A stretch of 64,000 nucleotides of DNA from the NCBI GenBank assembly GCA_029339505.1, contig JAQISU010000003.1, positions 22,223,001 through 22,287,000 of the forward strand, in the 5' to 3' direction. The translations under genes and the position numbers were made by a program. This document shows positions 45,931 through 57,305 of the stretch, one piece after another. How positions within the stretch are numbered: the first letter of the stretch is position 1; the number at the start of each line of letters is the position of its first letter. Source of the stretch: Unio delphinus (lineage: Eukaryota > Mollusca > Bivalvia > Unionida > Unionidae). The notes under the pieces are model-generated. The model was not told the origin of the DNA. It searched no databases and worked only from the letters and a program-made list of their open reading frames with translations.

Positions 45931-47687
45931 TTTTGTTTTTAGACTTCGATCAATTGGATCCCAAAGATGGGTCCAACAGCAAAATCTGGCATGCTGATAT
46001 TTAGTATGGTACATTAAATGAAATGAAAGACATAAAAGAAAAGAAAATCAATGCAAACTAAAGAATTCCATTGAGTACTTTATTACGTATTAAATCAGAG
46101 AAATATTTTACTAATATTTAAATTTTTCGCAACATATGATCATGCCTTCTATGGTGGTTTGTCTTTGAATCTCATTGTTGTAGTTAACTAAAACTTCAAG
46201 TCAAAATATTCTCAAAAGAAAAGATATATCAAATATAAAAGAACGAAATCAAACACATTTTGCCATTAACAACTCTCATTAAGTTAGTCTAAAGTTAGTC
46301 TAATATCAGTCAGTTGCCCAAAAGCAACAGTTCAGTTAGCAGAGTCCAAGTTTCCTCAGACATTTCAGGGTCTAATTTAAATATATTTACATCTTTATTG
46401 TCAAAATTTCTGGAATGGTCAGAGACAACTTCTCAACGGATTGCTTAGCCTCAGTTGAACTTTTTGTCCCTCAGTTTGGACAGAAATCAACTAATTCTGG
46501 TCCCTCTGACACTTTGAATAACTCTTGCTGATTGCTTTGTGTTAGTGACATCTATTGGATTTCATGGGTTGCCCCCCCCCCCCCTTTAGCATGTATTGCC
46601 AAGTAACCAGTACTGTTTAACAGTGGTACTTAGAAGTGAGCATGTATTGTACATATAGTTGTAGAGTTTATATGACCAGGTTTGAATTTTGTCAGTGGTT
46701 AATGTTTACCATTTGTTACCCAATGTCTGCATACTACAATCACCTTGATGATATGACACCGGGTAAGTGGATTTAAGTCTTTCAAGCTACACTTTGTTTG
46801 ATAGCAGTTTGACAGTTTATTGGTTTAGGTGATGACACATTTAGTAGTTACTCCTAGCAATATTACTGCCATTATAAAAACAACATTACAAACTCTTCAT
46901 TGATCAGAAGTTTTCATCATATTTTTTCTTTTTATCAAACTACGTTGGTATTTAAACAAGTTGAATTTTCCTGCACTTTCTGTAGCTTTTACATTTAAAG
47001 AATTATTTCCTGTTTTGAGCCCAAAGGTGAGGAAGGATTTTTAAATGACATGATCTGTACCTATCAGTTGATATTAATAATTGTTGGCACTGTGTCATCA
47101 AGTGATACCTACCTAGATAAGTATTCCTTAAACCCCCAAGAGTCTATCCTGTTATATATTTTATTACAGTCACTGTCATTGAAAGTTATATACATGTACA
47201 CAGATCATATTAATGTAGATTTTATGTACATTTCAAGACGACTTTAACACATGGCTACATACATTAGGTAAATTAATTGTGGTTACATAATAATGGGCAG
47301 GTAGTTGTATGTACACTTAAAACATGAGTCATTCTTGTTCCAAACATTTATCTTTGATGTTTAACTTTGTGAAGGAAATAAATACATGATAAATGTTTGT
47401 AATCTAGTATATGCAGAGCCTTGTGAGCTGGTGATTTTTCATAGGGTAGAAAATGAAGTGTTGTTTTAGTACTTTGTAACACCCAATCATTTAATTAGTG
47501 ACCTGATTTGTTCACATGGCATTTGGAGTAAAGGTAAATATAATTTTAGGTAGAATATGTTTTATTATTTTGCCAAAAGGGATTGAACAAAAAATAACTT
47601 GAATAGTTATTTTCTTGGGTGTAGATCATTTTAAATTGCATTACATATGATTGTCATATAGACAAGTACATTATGATTTGAATCTAT
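45931..47687. other. Unique sequence with a poly-C run
   Basis: No gene recognised. Poly-C near 46575-46586. Confidence 0.4.
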
Positions 47688-48252
47688 GTAGATTCATATT
47701 TTTGGACCTTTAGTGTAACCTGTTTCTAGATTCATGTTAATTTTAACCTTGAGTGTAACCTGTTTGTAGACAAATGTTAATTTTGACCTTGAGTGTAACT
47801 TGTTTGTAGATTCCTGTTAGTTTTGACCTTGAGTGTAACCTGTCTGAAGATTCATGTTAATTTTGACCTTGAGTGTAACCTGTTTGTAGATTCATGTTAA
47901 TTTTGATCCTGAGTGTAACCTGTTTGTAAATTCATGTTAATTTTGACCTTGAGTGTAACATGTTTGTAAATTCATGTTAATTTTGACCTTGAGTGTAATG
48001 TGTTTGTAAATTCATGTTAATTTTGACCTTGAGTATAACCTGTTTAAAGATTCATGTTAATTTTGACCTTGAGTGTAACCTGTTTAAAAGATTCATGTGA
48101 ATTTTGACCTTGAGTGTAACCTGTTTAAAGATTCATGTTAATTTTGACCTTGAGTGTAACCTGTTTAAAGATTCATGTTAATTTTGACCTTGAGTGTAAC
48201 CTGTTTAAAGATTCATGTTAATTTTGACCTTGAGTGTAACCTTTTTGTAAAT
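47688..48252. repeat. 40-bp minisatellite, about 14 units
   Basis: Units of TTTGTAGATTCATGTTAATT plus TTGACCTTGAGTGTAACCTG. The right-hand units share TTTAAAGATT in place of TTTGTAGATT, marking a recent sub-expansion. Confidence 0.93.
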
Positions 48253-48439
48253 TTAGGCCACGCTGATTTGATTCTGCAGCAAGGTATTCCATAGGATCCT
48301 CAAAGTGTTGCAGCTAGTTGTGACTAAAGGTCTGCATGTTTAAGCAGATGTTTTTGTTTTTTAATTTAATTATTTATTTGTATATTTAAGGCAGGACAAT
48401 TTTTCAAGGCACTGATTTTTATTGTTTACAATATATACC

Positions 48440-48545
48440 GGTCGTTCCATTGGCTTGATGGTTGGAGCATTTACCTGAGATGTCGAAGGTCATGGGTTCA
48501 AACCTCGGCCAAGTCATACCAAAGACCTATAAAAGCGGTACTAGC
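48440..48545 (+). mobile_element. SINE family A (copy 4), left part
   Basis: Head with box A TGGCTTGATGGTTGGAGCAT and box B CATGGGTTCAAACCTCGG, ending at TAAAAGCGGTACTAGC where an 872-bp hAT element is inserted. It continues at 49418. Confidence 0.88.
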
Positions 48546-49417
48546 TAGAGCTGTACCGATGTCACTTTTTGCCGATTATGCCAATACCGCGTATAGCCGA
48601 TTATCAAAATTGCCGATACCGATTATGAGACCGATTATTTGGCACAATAAATATGTTCTAATCACTATGTAAATTGAGGCAATGCTTTTGAGTTTATTGC
48701 CGACTTTCTATGAGCAAAGGTCGTCGGCTTGCTTTGACGACAACAAATACTCGTTATTGCTGCGGCAACATCAGATAATTGTAAAACATTGATATAGAAT
48801 TGTTTTATTTGTTTAGTATATGTCGGTGCTTCAAAGGTACAGTAAAATCTGTTATGACTTATGAGAGACCGCCCCTTCTCCAGATGGTGGCTTGGTGAAA
48901 CACGAAAAAAGAAATAAAAAATAATTTTAAAAAATTCGGAAATGATTCTCACTTACTAGTATTAAAGACAATGAGTTCGTTCACCCTCCAGGCATTACAG
49001 ATTAACTTTTTTACTGCAGTTTACAAATGTTACCGGACGCTGGAGTTGAAAATTTCGCACAACTGGCAGCAAGATAAATTCTTTTTAAATACTTTATTAG
49101 AGCAATCTCTTTGTTACAAAAGATTAATTGATGGTTCGATGTGTTTATCTTGATATATGGTTATTCGACTATACAGTAGTGTTAGTTAATGAGCAGCTTG
49201 TTTGCATACTGCATTTATCCCGAGCTCTAGTGTTACAAAGGATTAAGTTACGGTCAGTCAAAACGCGACTGTATATACAACTTTTATCAAGAAAAATTGG
49301 TTATTTAAAAAAAATTATTTGCATCGGCACCGATTATTTTTGCCGATACCCGATTATACCGATTGTGCTAATAATCGGCCCGATTACGCGTACGGGCGAT
49401 TAATCGGTACAGCTCTA
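48546..49417 (+). mobile_element. Non-autonomous hAT element, family 2 (872 bp)
   Basis: Perfect 15-bp terminal inverted repeats TAGAGCTGTACCGAT are flanked by the 8-bp duplication GTACTAGC (48538-48545, 49418-49425). Both ends carry many CCGATTAT subterminal motifs, likely transposase-binding repeats by analogy with other hAT elements. The interior has short open frames on both strands (95 and 91 codons) without any hAT transposase motif I recognise. A MITE-family-M-like segment (CAGTAAAATCTGTTATGACT) sits near 48840. The insertion splits a SINE, giving an unambiguous empty site. Confidence 0.95.
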
Positions 49418-49525
49418 GTACTAGCAGTTGCCTCGCTTGGTGCATAAAATTAAGAGGTTAGTGTTATGACTGGTCATTCTGGCATTTGGATAATGTGACG
49501 GTGAGACATGATGCCAACATGTATA
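49418..49525 (+). mobile_element. SINE family A (copy 4), right part
   Basis: Resumes with GTACTAGCAGTTGCCTCGCT and runs through GTTATGACTGGTCATTCTGG to GACATGATG, then is lost. The 3' end is truncated. Confidence 0.85.
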
Positions 49526-49917
49526 TATATGTATGCTTGGATGAGATCAAGCAAAAATTTACAGGTCTAGAATTATGACTGCCCCATTATAAGCATTGGC
49601 AGTGGTCTTTAATGGTACATAAGGACATGAAAGAGTTCTTATTGGTAAATTCTAGAGTTTTGATTGGCTAACTGCCAGGATATGCTTGAAGCTGGAATAC
49701 TGAAGTGCATACCATTCCACTCGATATAATTGCTATTCACCAATGTCATATGACATTATTTTACATATGTGACTCACTGGACAACAGGTTATGAGAATGG
49801 TCCCTGACAAAACTTAGGACAAATGGTCTCAAGGGAGAAGGCAGCAAGGGAATATTAGTGCTGAGAATGGGACAAAAAGAACATTGGCAAATGAGACACT
49901 GATTGTTTTTGTCAATT
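49526..49917. other. Unique sequence, no gene recognised
   Basis: Nothing recognised. Confidence 0.4.
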
Positions 49918-49997
49918 GTTGTTCTGTAGTGTAGTCATATCATTATTGATGGTGTAAAGCGCTTAGAGCTTCGTAAGATTAGGCACTATACAAAGTC

Positions 49998-50056
<59 letters not shown>
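49918..50056 (+). mobile_element. LINE 3' tail with (ATT)n
   Basis: GTAAAGCGCTTAGAGCTTCG, then TTAGGCACTATACAAAGTCC and about 20 ATT units. It is the same tail as at 1-254 and 54345. Severely 5'-truncated copy or a SINE using this tail. Confidence 0.75.
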
Positions 50057-50057
<1 letters not shown>

Positions 50058-50140
50058 GTGTGTGACCCAGGCTGTGTGGGCAGGATTTGAACCTGCAGTC
50101 CTCATATTGTGTTACTTGTACACTAAGCTCAGATGGATAG
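50057..50140 (-). mobile_element. tRNA-like SINE head (unassigned)
   Basis: On the minus strand GAGCTTAGTGTACAAGTAAC is followed by GCAGGTTCAAATCCTGCCCA, a box-A-like and a strong box B with a closed T-arm (GCAGG/CCTGC). The body cannot be matched to families A or B; it may be family C. Confidence 0.45.
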
Positions 50141-50282
50141 TATAATCTGTAAAATGAGCAATGGCAGTCAATAATCTATAGACACCAAACATTGAAAACT
50201 GCAAGTGTTCTAGGTAGTCCACGGTTGTCCATTTTTTTAGTTGTTTTCATGGTCATGGGTGGTTTAGGCTTTATACAATAGA

Positions 50283-50722
50283 TTAGCAGGTTATTCAGAA
50301 GAACTGCAGAGTGTTTGGCTGTTTTCAGGTTATTCAGAAGAACTGCAGAGTGTTTGGCTGTTTTCAGGTTATTCAGAAGAACTGCAGAGTGTTTGGCTGT
50401 TTTCAGGTTATTCAGAAGAACTGCAGAGTGTTTGGCTGTTTTCAGGTTATTCAGAAGAACTGCAGAGTGTTTGGCTGTTTTCAGGTTATTCAGAAGAACT
50501 GCAGAGTGTTTGGCTGTTTTCAGGTTATTCAGAAAAACTGCAGAGTGTTTGGCTGTTTTCAGGTTATTCAGAAGAACTGTAGAGTGTTTGGCTGTTTTCA
50601 GGTTATTCAGAAGAACTGCAGAGTGTTTGGCTGTTTTCAGGTTATTCAGAAGAACTGCAGAGTGTTTGGCTGTTTTCAGGTTCTTCAGAAGAACTGCAGA
50701 GTGTTTGGCTGTTTTCAGAATC
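50283..50722. repeat. 39-bp minisatellite, 11 units
   Basis: Nearly identical units of GTTATTCAGAAGAACTGCAG plus AGTGTTTGGCTGTTTTCAG. Only a handful of substitutions occur across 11 units. Two plus frames stay open (VFGCFQVIQKNCR and FRLFRRTAECLAV) purely from the 13-codon period. Confidence 0.96.
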
Positions 50723-50857
50723 TTAGGTTGGAGGTGGCTTATTCAGTAGATTAACAAATCATTCAGAAATTTTTAGGTACTGCAGAAATTTTGCTTTGAT
50801 TTTGAGGTCTGCCACTAGAGGAACTATACATTAATGTGCAAAGTATTTTCGGTTGTT

Positions 50858-51345
50858 ACTTTTAAAACTTAAATATCAAATACTTTCAAACTTTGCCAAC
50901 TTAAATATCAAATACTTACAACTTAAATATCAAATACTTACAACTTAAGTATCAAATACTTTCAAACTTTTGCAACTTAAATATCAATAATATTCCAACT
51001 TTGACAACTTAAATATCAAATACTTTCAAACTTTGCCAACTTGAATTTCAAATACTTTCAAACTTTGACAACTTAAATATAAAATACATTAAAACTGGCA
51101 ACTTAAATATCAAATACATTCAATCTTTGACAACTTGAATATCAAATACATTCAAACTTTGACAACTTAAATATCAAATACTTTCAAACTTTTGACAACT
51201 TAAATATCAAATGCTTTGAAACTTTGACAACTTAAAATATCAAATACATTCAAACTTTGACAACTTAAATATCAAATACATTTAAAGTTTGACAACTTAA
51301 ATATCAAATACATTAAACTTTGACAACTTACATATCAAATACTTA
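50858..51345. repeat. Degenerate minisatellite of about 32 bp
   Basis: About 15 variable units of CAACTTAAATATCAAATACT plus TTCAAACTTTGA. Confidence 0.9.
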
Positions 51346-51427
51346 GACTTTTCTTGCCAGAGACCTTGAAAACTAACAGCGGTATACTTCTTTTCAAATG
51401 AAATTGCTGCAGAAGTACTTGCACATA

Positions 51428-51751
51428 AACCGCTTCGGTGGTCTAGTGGTTAGAGCGTCCGCCCCGGAAGCGGGAGGTTGTTGGTTCGATCCCCGGCCGA
51501 GTCATACCAAAGACTTACAAAAATGGTACTAACAGCTGCCTCGCTTGACGCTCAGCATTAAGAGGTTAGTGTTAGGACTGGTCGACCTGGTGTCAGGATA
51601 ATGTGACTGGGTGAGACATCATGCTACATGTCTGCGGCATGATGTCTCAGTGCTAGACATCACTATAAACTGCCTCACTGCAGACATCGTAGCGATATGA
51701 CTAAAAAATTGTTAAAGCTACGTTAAAAATCCTAATCAAACAAACAAACAA
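51428..51751 (+). mobile_element. tRNA-derived SINE, family A (copy 5, complete)
   Basis: The best-preserved family A copy, 324 bp, flanked by ACTTGCACATA (51417-51427, 51752-51762). Box A TGGTCTAGTGGTTAGAGCGT; box B GTTGGTTCGATCCCCGG. The body holds a perfect stem GACATCATGC...GCATGATGTC also conserved in other copies. The 3' end AAAAATCCTAATC is followed by (AAAC)n. The tRNA-like head does not close its acceptor stem, so it is not a tRNA gene. Confidence 0.96.
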
Positions 51752-52082
51752 ACTTGCACATACGTGAAATATTGATGCTGGAGTACTTGCACACACTGAT
51801 ATTGATGCAGGAGTACTTGCATATACATAAAATATTGATGCAGGAGTACTTGCACACACTGATATTGATGCAGGAGTACTTGCATATACATAAAATATTG
51901 ATGCAGGAGTACTTGCACACACTGATATTGATGCAGGAGTACTTGCATATACATAAAATATTGATGCAGGAGTACTTGCACACACTGATATTGATGCAGG
52001 AGTACTTGCATATACATAAAATATTGATGCAGGAGTACTTGCACACACTGATATTGATGCAGGAGTACTTGCACACTAATGA
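51752..52082. repeat. 63-bp minisatellite (33+30 dimer), 5 units
   Basis: Alternating half-units GATGCAGGAGTACTTGCACA... and ...TACTTGCATATACATAAAAT make a 63-bp dimer. The SINE's left flank GCTGCAGAAGTACTTGCACA is a diverged half-unit, so the SINE lies at the array's left edge. Frames are open on both strands. Confidence 0.95.
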
Positions 52083-52456
52083 TATTGTTCAATAATCATC
52101 ACAGGCACTGAAATCAGGGAGATGGGTGGTTTGGGTCAAAACTGATCACCCTATTTTTTTTTTAAGCAAACATAAAGTTGTTTTTTGTTGTTTGTTTGTT
52201 TTGTTTTTTTGGGTGGTGGTGGTGGAGGAGAAACAGATCTATGGTGAGCCCTCTTTCTGACCCTGATTCACACCATGCTTAATATACAGCAAACATAGCC
52301 CCAGGCTGTATTATGAGAAATGTTAAAATATATGTGGATAAATACAGGTAAATACATTAGTAGGATTACACTAAGTCATAGAGAAGTCACTAAATGGCAT
52401 AGCATCTTTAAACTAATCATAGGTAATTATGTTTTTTTCTATAGTTACAGGTACAA

Positions 52457-52458
<2 letters not shown>

Positions 52459-52544
<86 letters not shown>
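52459..52544. repeat. (AT)n microsatellite
   Basis: About 43 AT units. Confidence 0.98.
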
Positions 52545-52547
<3 letters not shown>

Positions 52548-52549
52548 AA

Positions 52550-52740
52550 TTGAACAACCTCAGATAATTTTATTTGTGATTCTGGAAAGAAATTAAAAAT
52601 TTTGGGGTTTATTTCAATTTTCAAAGACTTTTAAAGACCTCTGGGTAATATGCTCGATTTTCCCAAACTTTCAAGGCCTTGAAAATGCTACTTAATTTTT
52701 CCCAAACTCTCAAAGACCTTCAAAGACCGTACGAACCCTG
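52550..52740 (-). mobile_element. hAT-type terminal fragment, family 3
   Basis: On the minus strand the sequence begins CAGGGTTCGTACGGTCTTTG and continues with repeated CTTTGAAAGT/CCTTGAAAGTTTGGGAAAA motifs. This CAGGGTTCGTACGG end is typical of a widespread class of animal hAT MITEs. The opposite end is not visible; the (AT)n tract abuts the fragment. Confidence 0.7.
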
Positions 52741-52744
52741 ACAT

Positions 52745-53460
52745 GGTACCAACGAGTCTTTAGATTTAATGCTAGTTGGTATACACATGTTGCCAACTAG
52801 TCTTTAGATTTCACACTATTTGGCATACATGTCATACTTTGGTCTCAAGTTTTCAAACTGGTTGGTACACATTATGGTACAGTAGGTCTTAATTTCTCAT
52901 TCTAGTTGGCATGCATATGTTTTACCTGTGTCTCAAACTTTAACAGTAGTTGTAATGTATTTCACACTAGTTGGCACACATATGTCATAATTGGGTCTCT
53001 AGCTTTCATATTAGTTGGTATGCTTTTGTCATACCTGTGTCTCTAGCTTTCATACTAGTTGGCAATACATGTCACACTTGGGTCTCTAGTTTCCACATTA
53101 GTTGGCATACACAATGGTACAACTGGTTTTTAGATCTCACTAGTTAACATACATAATGGTACAGTATGGTTTTAGGTCTCATAGTACCATGCATACATAA
53201 TGGTACAGTAGCTTTTAGATCTTGCACTAGCTTGCACACATAATGGGAATTAGATTTTTAAATCTCACACTAGTTGGCATACATAATGATACAGTAGGTT
53301 TTTAGATCTCAAACTAGCTTGCATACATAATGGTACAGTAGATGTTAGACCTCACACTAGCTTGCATAGATGATGGTATAGTAGATTTTTAGATCTCATA
53401 CTAGTTGGCATGCATAATGGTACAGTAGGTTTTTGGATCTCAAACTGCTGGAAATTGGCA
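52745..53460. repeat. Degenerate minisatellite of about 45 bp
   Basis: About 16 units of GGTTTTTAGATCTCACACTA, GTTGGCATACATAATGGTAC, AGTA with many indels. Confidence 0.9.
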
Positions 53461-54129
53461 TACATATGGAAGCCTTGTATAATTGATTTGAAACTGATGC
53501 AATATGGCATAATAAAACTGACAAGACATGACAAGCTTGTAAATATCAGCACCACTGTCATGCTTCATCATCAATTTATGCTTATATCCCATAAAACTAC
53601 TATTACTACCACATGTAAATAAACATGAGTCACCTGTCTATTATTACCTATCTAGATAACAAATATATACACTGAGGTAAAGCAAAGGCAAAATTATTTA
53701 CCAGTAGGTACCTTGAATATAATTCAAACCACATGTGCAAATGTGATGCTAGCAAAGCTCAAGCTGGCATATACTATAATACCCATTTTTATCCAAAATG
53801 CCACGATTATTAAACAAGCTTAATTTATAAAACGATGCACTCAACTCCTATACATCACATGTTTTTACTCTTATTTAAGAAAGTATAAAGTTTTAAAATA
53901 CTTCAATTTTTGAATTTTAGATCCATATTTTAACTCTTTTTGAGAAAATTGCTCTCTGAAAGAGGGAAAAGAGATGGGCATAAATTGCATACCAATAACA
54001 TGCTCAGTTTGTATCTTTAGAGTCTTAAGTTCAATCCTCATTATTTCTCTGGTCAATCAGAAGTTTGTTTTAGGTTTCCCAGTTTGCTCAGACTCCATGA
54101 CCATGTACCTAAAGGCTACATTTATATTT

Positions 54130-54130
<1 letters not shown>
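53461..54130. other. Unique sequence, no gene recognised
   Basis: Nothing recognised. Confidence 0.4.
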
Positions 54131-54131
<1 letters not shown>

Positions 54132-54218
<87 letters not shown>

Positions 54219-54233
54219 ATATATATATATATA
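54132..54233. repeat. (CTAT)n/(AT)n microsatellite
   Basis: About 21 CTAT units then a short AT tract. Confidence 0.98.
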
Positions 54234-54344
54234 AAACTCTGCCTTTTCTGCTTTCTGTACAGAGGAAGCATGTAGGCTGGCAATGTCAGCTTCAAGACGC
54301 AACATTTTGGCTTAAAACTTTGTTTAAAGTTTGTTGAGATGTAA

Positions 54345-55520
54345 TAATAATAATAATAATAGTAATAATAATAATGAGGACTTTGTATAGCGACTAACCT
54401 TTAGAGCTCTAAACGCTTTACATCTATCATGATATAATTTTAAAAAAAAAGAAACCCAAACACCATGAAATTAGAAAACAAAAAAATGCTGAAAATATTT
54501 AAAGTAGGAAACATTATTAGGTCTTTAGGTTTGTTCCTGCAGTCAAAATAGGTGTTTTAAGAGCACTCTTGAATAGCATCACTGTCTCAGTGTCTAAGTT
54601 CAATGAGCAGTTTGTTCCACATTGCTGGGCCCTGGTATGCAAATGATGTCCATATTACTTCATTTTCATATGGGAATAATGAGTATATGATTGTCAGAAG
54701 AGGAGTGTAAGTATCTTGCTGGTGTGTATACATGGGTGAGGTGAGGTCAGATAGGTTTGTTGGACTGGAGTCTGTCAGTAAAACATAGCACAGAGAAAAA
54801 AAGTTTGTGTTTCATTCTGGATCGAATGAATGTACAGGGTACAGCAGCGGGAAGGTGTGCTTTGATCATGGTACACTAAGGATGATACAAGCAGCTGTGT
54901 TTTAAACTAATTTAAGCTTTTGGAGTAGATATTGAGATGTACCAGACAGAATTGAGTTACAATAGTCCAGTCTTGAAAGTACTAATGAACGCACAAGTGT
55001 TTGGCATCAACTGAAAGATATTTGCGAATGGAACTGATGCGTCTCAGCTCAGTTTATGCAGCCTTGCATATGTTCATGACATGTTGGTGTAATGTTGAGA
55101 GTACTGTCCAGAGTAGCACCTGTTTCATACTGACTGTGTGAATTTATTGTTGGTGTTGCTGATATTTAATATTTGAGGATATTTAATATTTGTGAATGAA
55201 AAAGTTTTTGTGTTGTGATCAGAATAACCTCAGTTTTATCATCATTCATATGTGGCTTGTTACATGTCATCCATGATTTCACATCAGAAATGCACCTCTA
55301 CTCCTTGGATGGTAGCATCAACTTCAGTTGGGTGGCTTTGATTTGTATATTTTGGGGTCATCATCATATCTATAGTGAGACACTGGGTGATGAGGCTAGT
55401 ATAGAATGAAGAGAACAGGTCCAAGAATAGATGATCTGTGACACTTGAGAGCCAAATCTATATCAATTGTGGATACAGATATTAGTGCTGGGACACTGTT
55501 TGCAAACTTATAGATTAACC
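54345..55520 (-). mobile_element. LINE reverse-transcriptase remnant (CR1/L2/Jockey-like), minus strand
   Basis: A decayed non-LTR reverse-transcriptase C-terminal half, with stops and frameshifts. In minus-strand order the pieces are: ILGPVLFILY (near 55425-55399); RYDDDPKIY in the position of the catalytic YADD box (55374-55350), where the alanine is replaced; KSWMTCNKPHMNDDKTEVIL (near 55280-55225); LRRISSIRKYLSVDA (near 55045-55000); LSRLDYCNSILSG (near 54979-54940); and FAYQGPAMWNKLLIELRH near the C-terminus (54650-54590). Then come the 3' tail with GTAAAGCGTTTAGAGCTC and (ATT)n on the minus strand. These blocks are standard in CR1/L2-type ORF2 proteins. The N-terminal half and endonuclease are not visible beyond 55520. 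Dead copy. Confidence 0.9.
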
Positions 55521-55905
55521 TTTTTACTTTTGCAGATCATTTTCCAATATAGTCAAAAGTAATGTTTCCTGACTTCAAAAATTCTCATGTAGATGAGAAT
55601 GGATCAGAACTATTCATATACTGACCAAAGTTTTAGGTCCTCATTTGGATAAGAAATAAGACGTGCTAAAATGAAAAAAGACTTTGTCGTTTTTGTTAAA
55701 AATCTGAATAGAAAGGGCAAGTCTAAAAATGAAGGGTCCTGTTTTTAAAAAATATCATTCTAAAGTGCAGTCTTTTAAAATGTTCAAGACCTTGGCTCGA
55801 ACATCATCATGGGACAAATCTAGGCGCAAAATGACTGTTTCCATCAGTTACTTTTTATGACACATGGGAGGGTCCATCATCCATGAGCTTGCATAGGGAG
55901 GGTTT
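55521..55905. other. Sequence 5' of the LINE remnant
   Basis: Possibly further decayed LINE sequence (minus strand), but no motif could be recognised. Confidence 0.3.
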
Positions 55906-55908
55906 ATA

Positions 55909-56656
55909 TAATTGTAAACACCGATTTATGGTATGGTAGTTAGAAAGACCACCACACCAACACCACATGTTTATAGAGTTGTAAACACCGATTTATGGTA
56001 TGGTAGTTAGAAAGACCACCACACCAACACCACATGTTTATAGAGTTGTAAACACCGATTTATGGTATGGTAGTTAGAAAGACCACCACACCAACACCAC
56101 ATGTTTATAGAGTTGTAAACACTGATTTATGGTATGGTAGTTAGAAAGACCACCACACCAACACCACATGTTTATAGAGTTGTAAACACCGATTTATGGT
56201 ATGGTAGTTAGAAAGACCACCACACCAACACCACATGTTTATAGAGTTGTAAACACCGATTTATGGTATGGTAGTTAGAAAGACCACCACACCAACACCA
56301 CATGTTTATAGAGTTGTAAACACCGATTTATGGTATGGTAGTTAGAAAGACCACCACACCAACACCACATGTTTATAGAGTTGTAAACACCGATTTATGG
56401 TATGGTAGTTAGAAAGACCACCACACCAACACCACATGTTTATAGAGTTGTAAACACCGATTTATGGTATGGTAGTTAGAAAGACCACCACACCAACACC
56501 ACATGTTTATAGAGTTGTAAACACCGATTTATGGTATGGTAGTTAGAAAGACCACCACACCAACACCACATGTTTATAGAGTTGTAAACACCGATTTATG
56601 GTATGGTAGTTAGAAAGACCACCACAACAACACCATGTTGTTTATAGAGTTGTAAA
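55909..56656. repeat. 67-bp minisatellite, 11 units, almost invariant
   Basis: Units of GTTGTAAACACCGATTTATG, GTATGGTAGTTAGAAAGACC, ACCACACCAACACCACATGT, TTATAGA. A C-to-T change in the fourth unit and changes in the last unit are almost the only differences. Recent amplification or strong homogenisation. The period is not a multiple of three, so no open frame arises. Confidence 0.97.
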
Positions 56657-57305
56657 CATAATATATTGAATTTAGAAAGCCAAATGAGCACAACATAAAC
56701 TTCACCTTGGTGTGTCAAGAAATTAGGTCATAAACATGTATTATACAGTCAGGTAATACAAACTGACAGGCATCAGGATTGACAGTTCTTGGTTAAGTGT
56801 TTGCTAAACTCTCTTGGTACATAATGTGATATATATTGTATTGATAAATAACAAGCAAATATTTGAATGATTTCTGCATTGAAGTAGAATAATTAATAAC
56901 CTCACAGCTTTTAAAACTTATTGGACCTTGCAGTAAATCTCTTAATCAATTTGTCATGTATGAGATAATCTGTCTTCAGATTTGAATATTGTAAACATGT
57001 GATCCAATACACAAATCATAATGGATCAGCTGCAGATAACTGACCTACTAGAAAGGGGAATTTTATCTTAAGTTTTGGTACATTGAAGTTCCTCATAAAT
57101 CATTGTTTCCATACACCCAGTTTGTTTGATATATGTATTTCAAAGTCACACTACTTCTAGGAGAGTCAGCTCCTATTGAATCTGTGATTTCTAGGTCACT
57201 TAATGGAATATTGTCAAATTATGGGATATTGCAAAGTTACCAATTTTATATTTATAATAAATGTAAAGTTTACACTGTGGAATCTGTCATTCTTATGAGA
57301 GCTAT
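56657..57305. other. Unique sequence, no gene recognised
   Basis: A 79-codon frame (57133-57372) has no domain. Confidence 0.4.

Noticed and set aside
48665..48952. 95-codon minus frame as a hAT transposase
   Set aside because: No hAT dimerisation or DDE motif could be seen; the element appears non-autonomous.
50311..50754. 147- and 144-codon overlapping plus frames
   Set aside because: By-product of a 39-bp array with 11 near-identical units.
51428..51505. Possible tRNA gene
   Set aside because: Box A and box B are good, but the acceptor stem does not close and the sequence continues into a SINE body with target-site duplications.
55909..56656. Regular repeats resembling a CRISPR array
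   Set aside because: Units are contiguous copies with no variable spacers, and the context is eukaryotic. The same applies to the other arrays.
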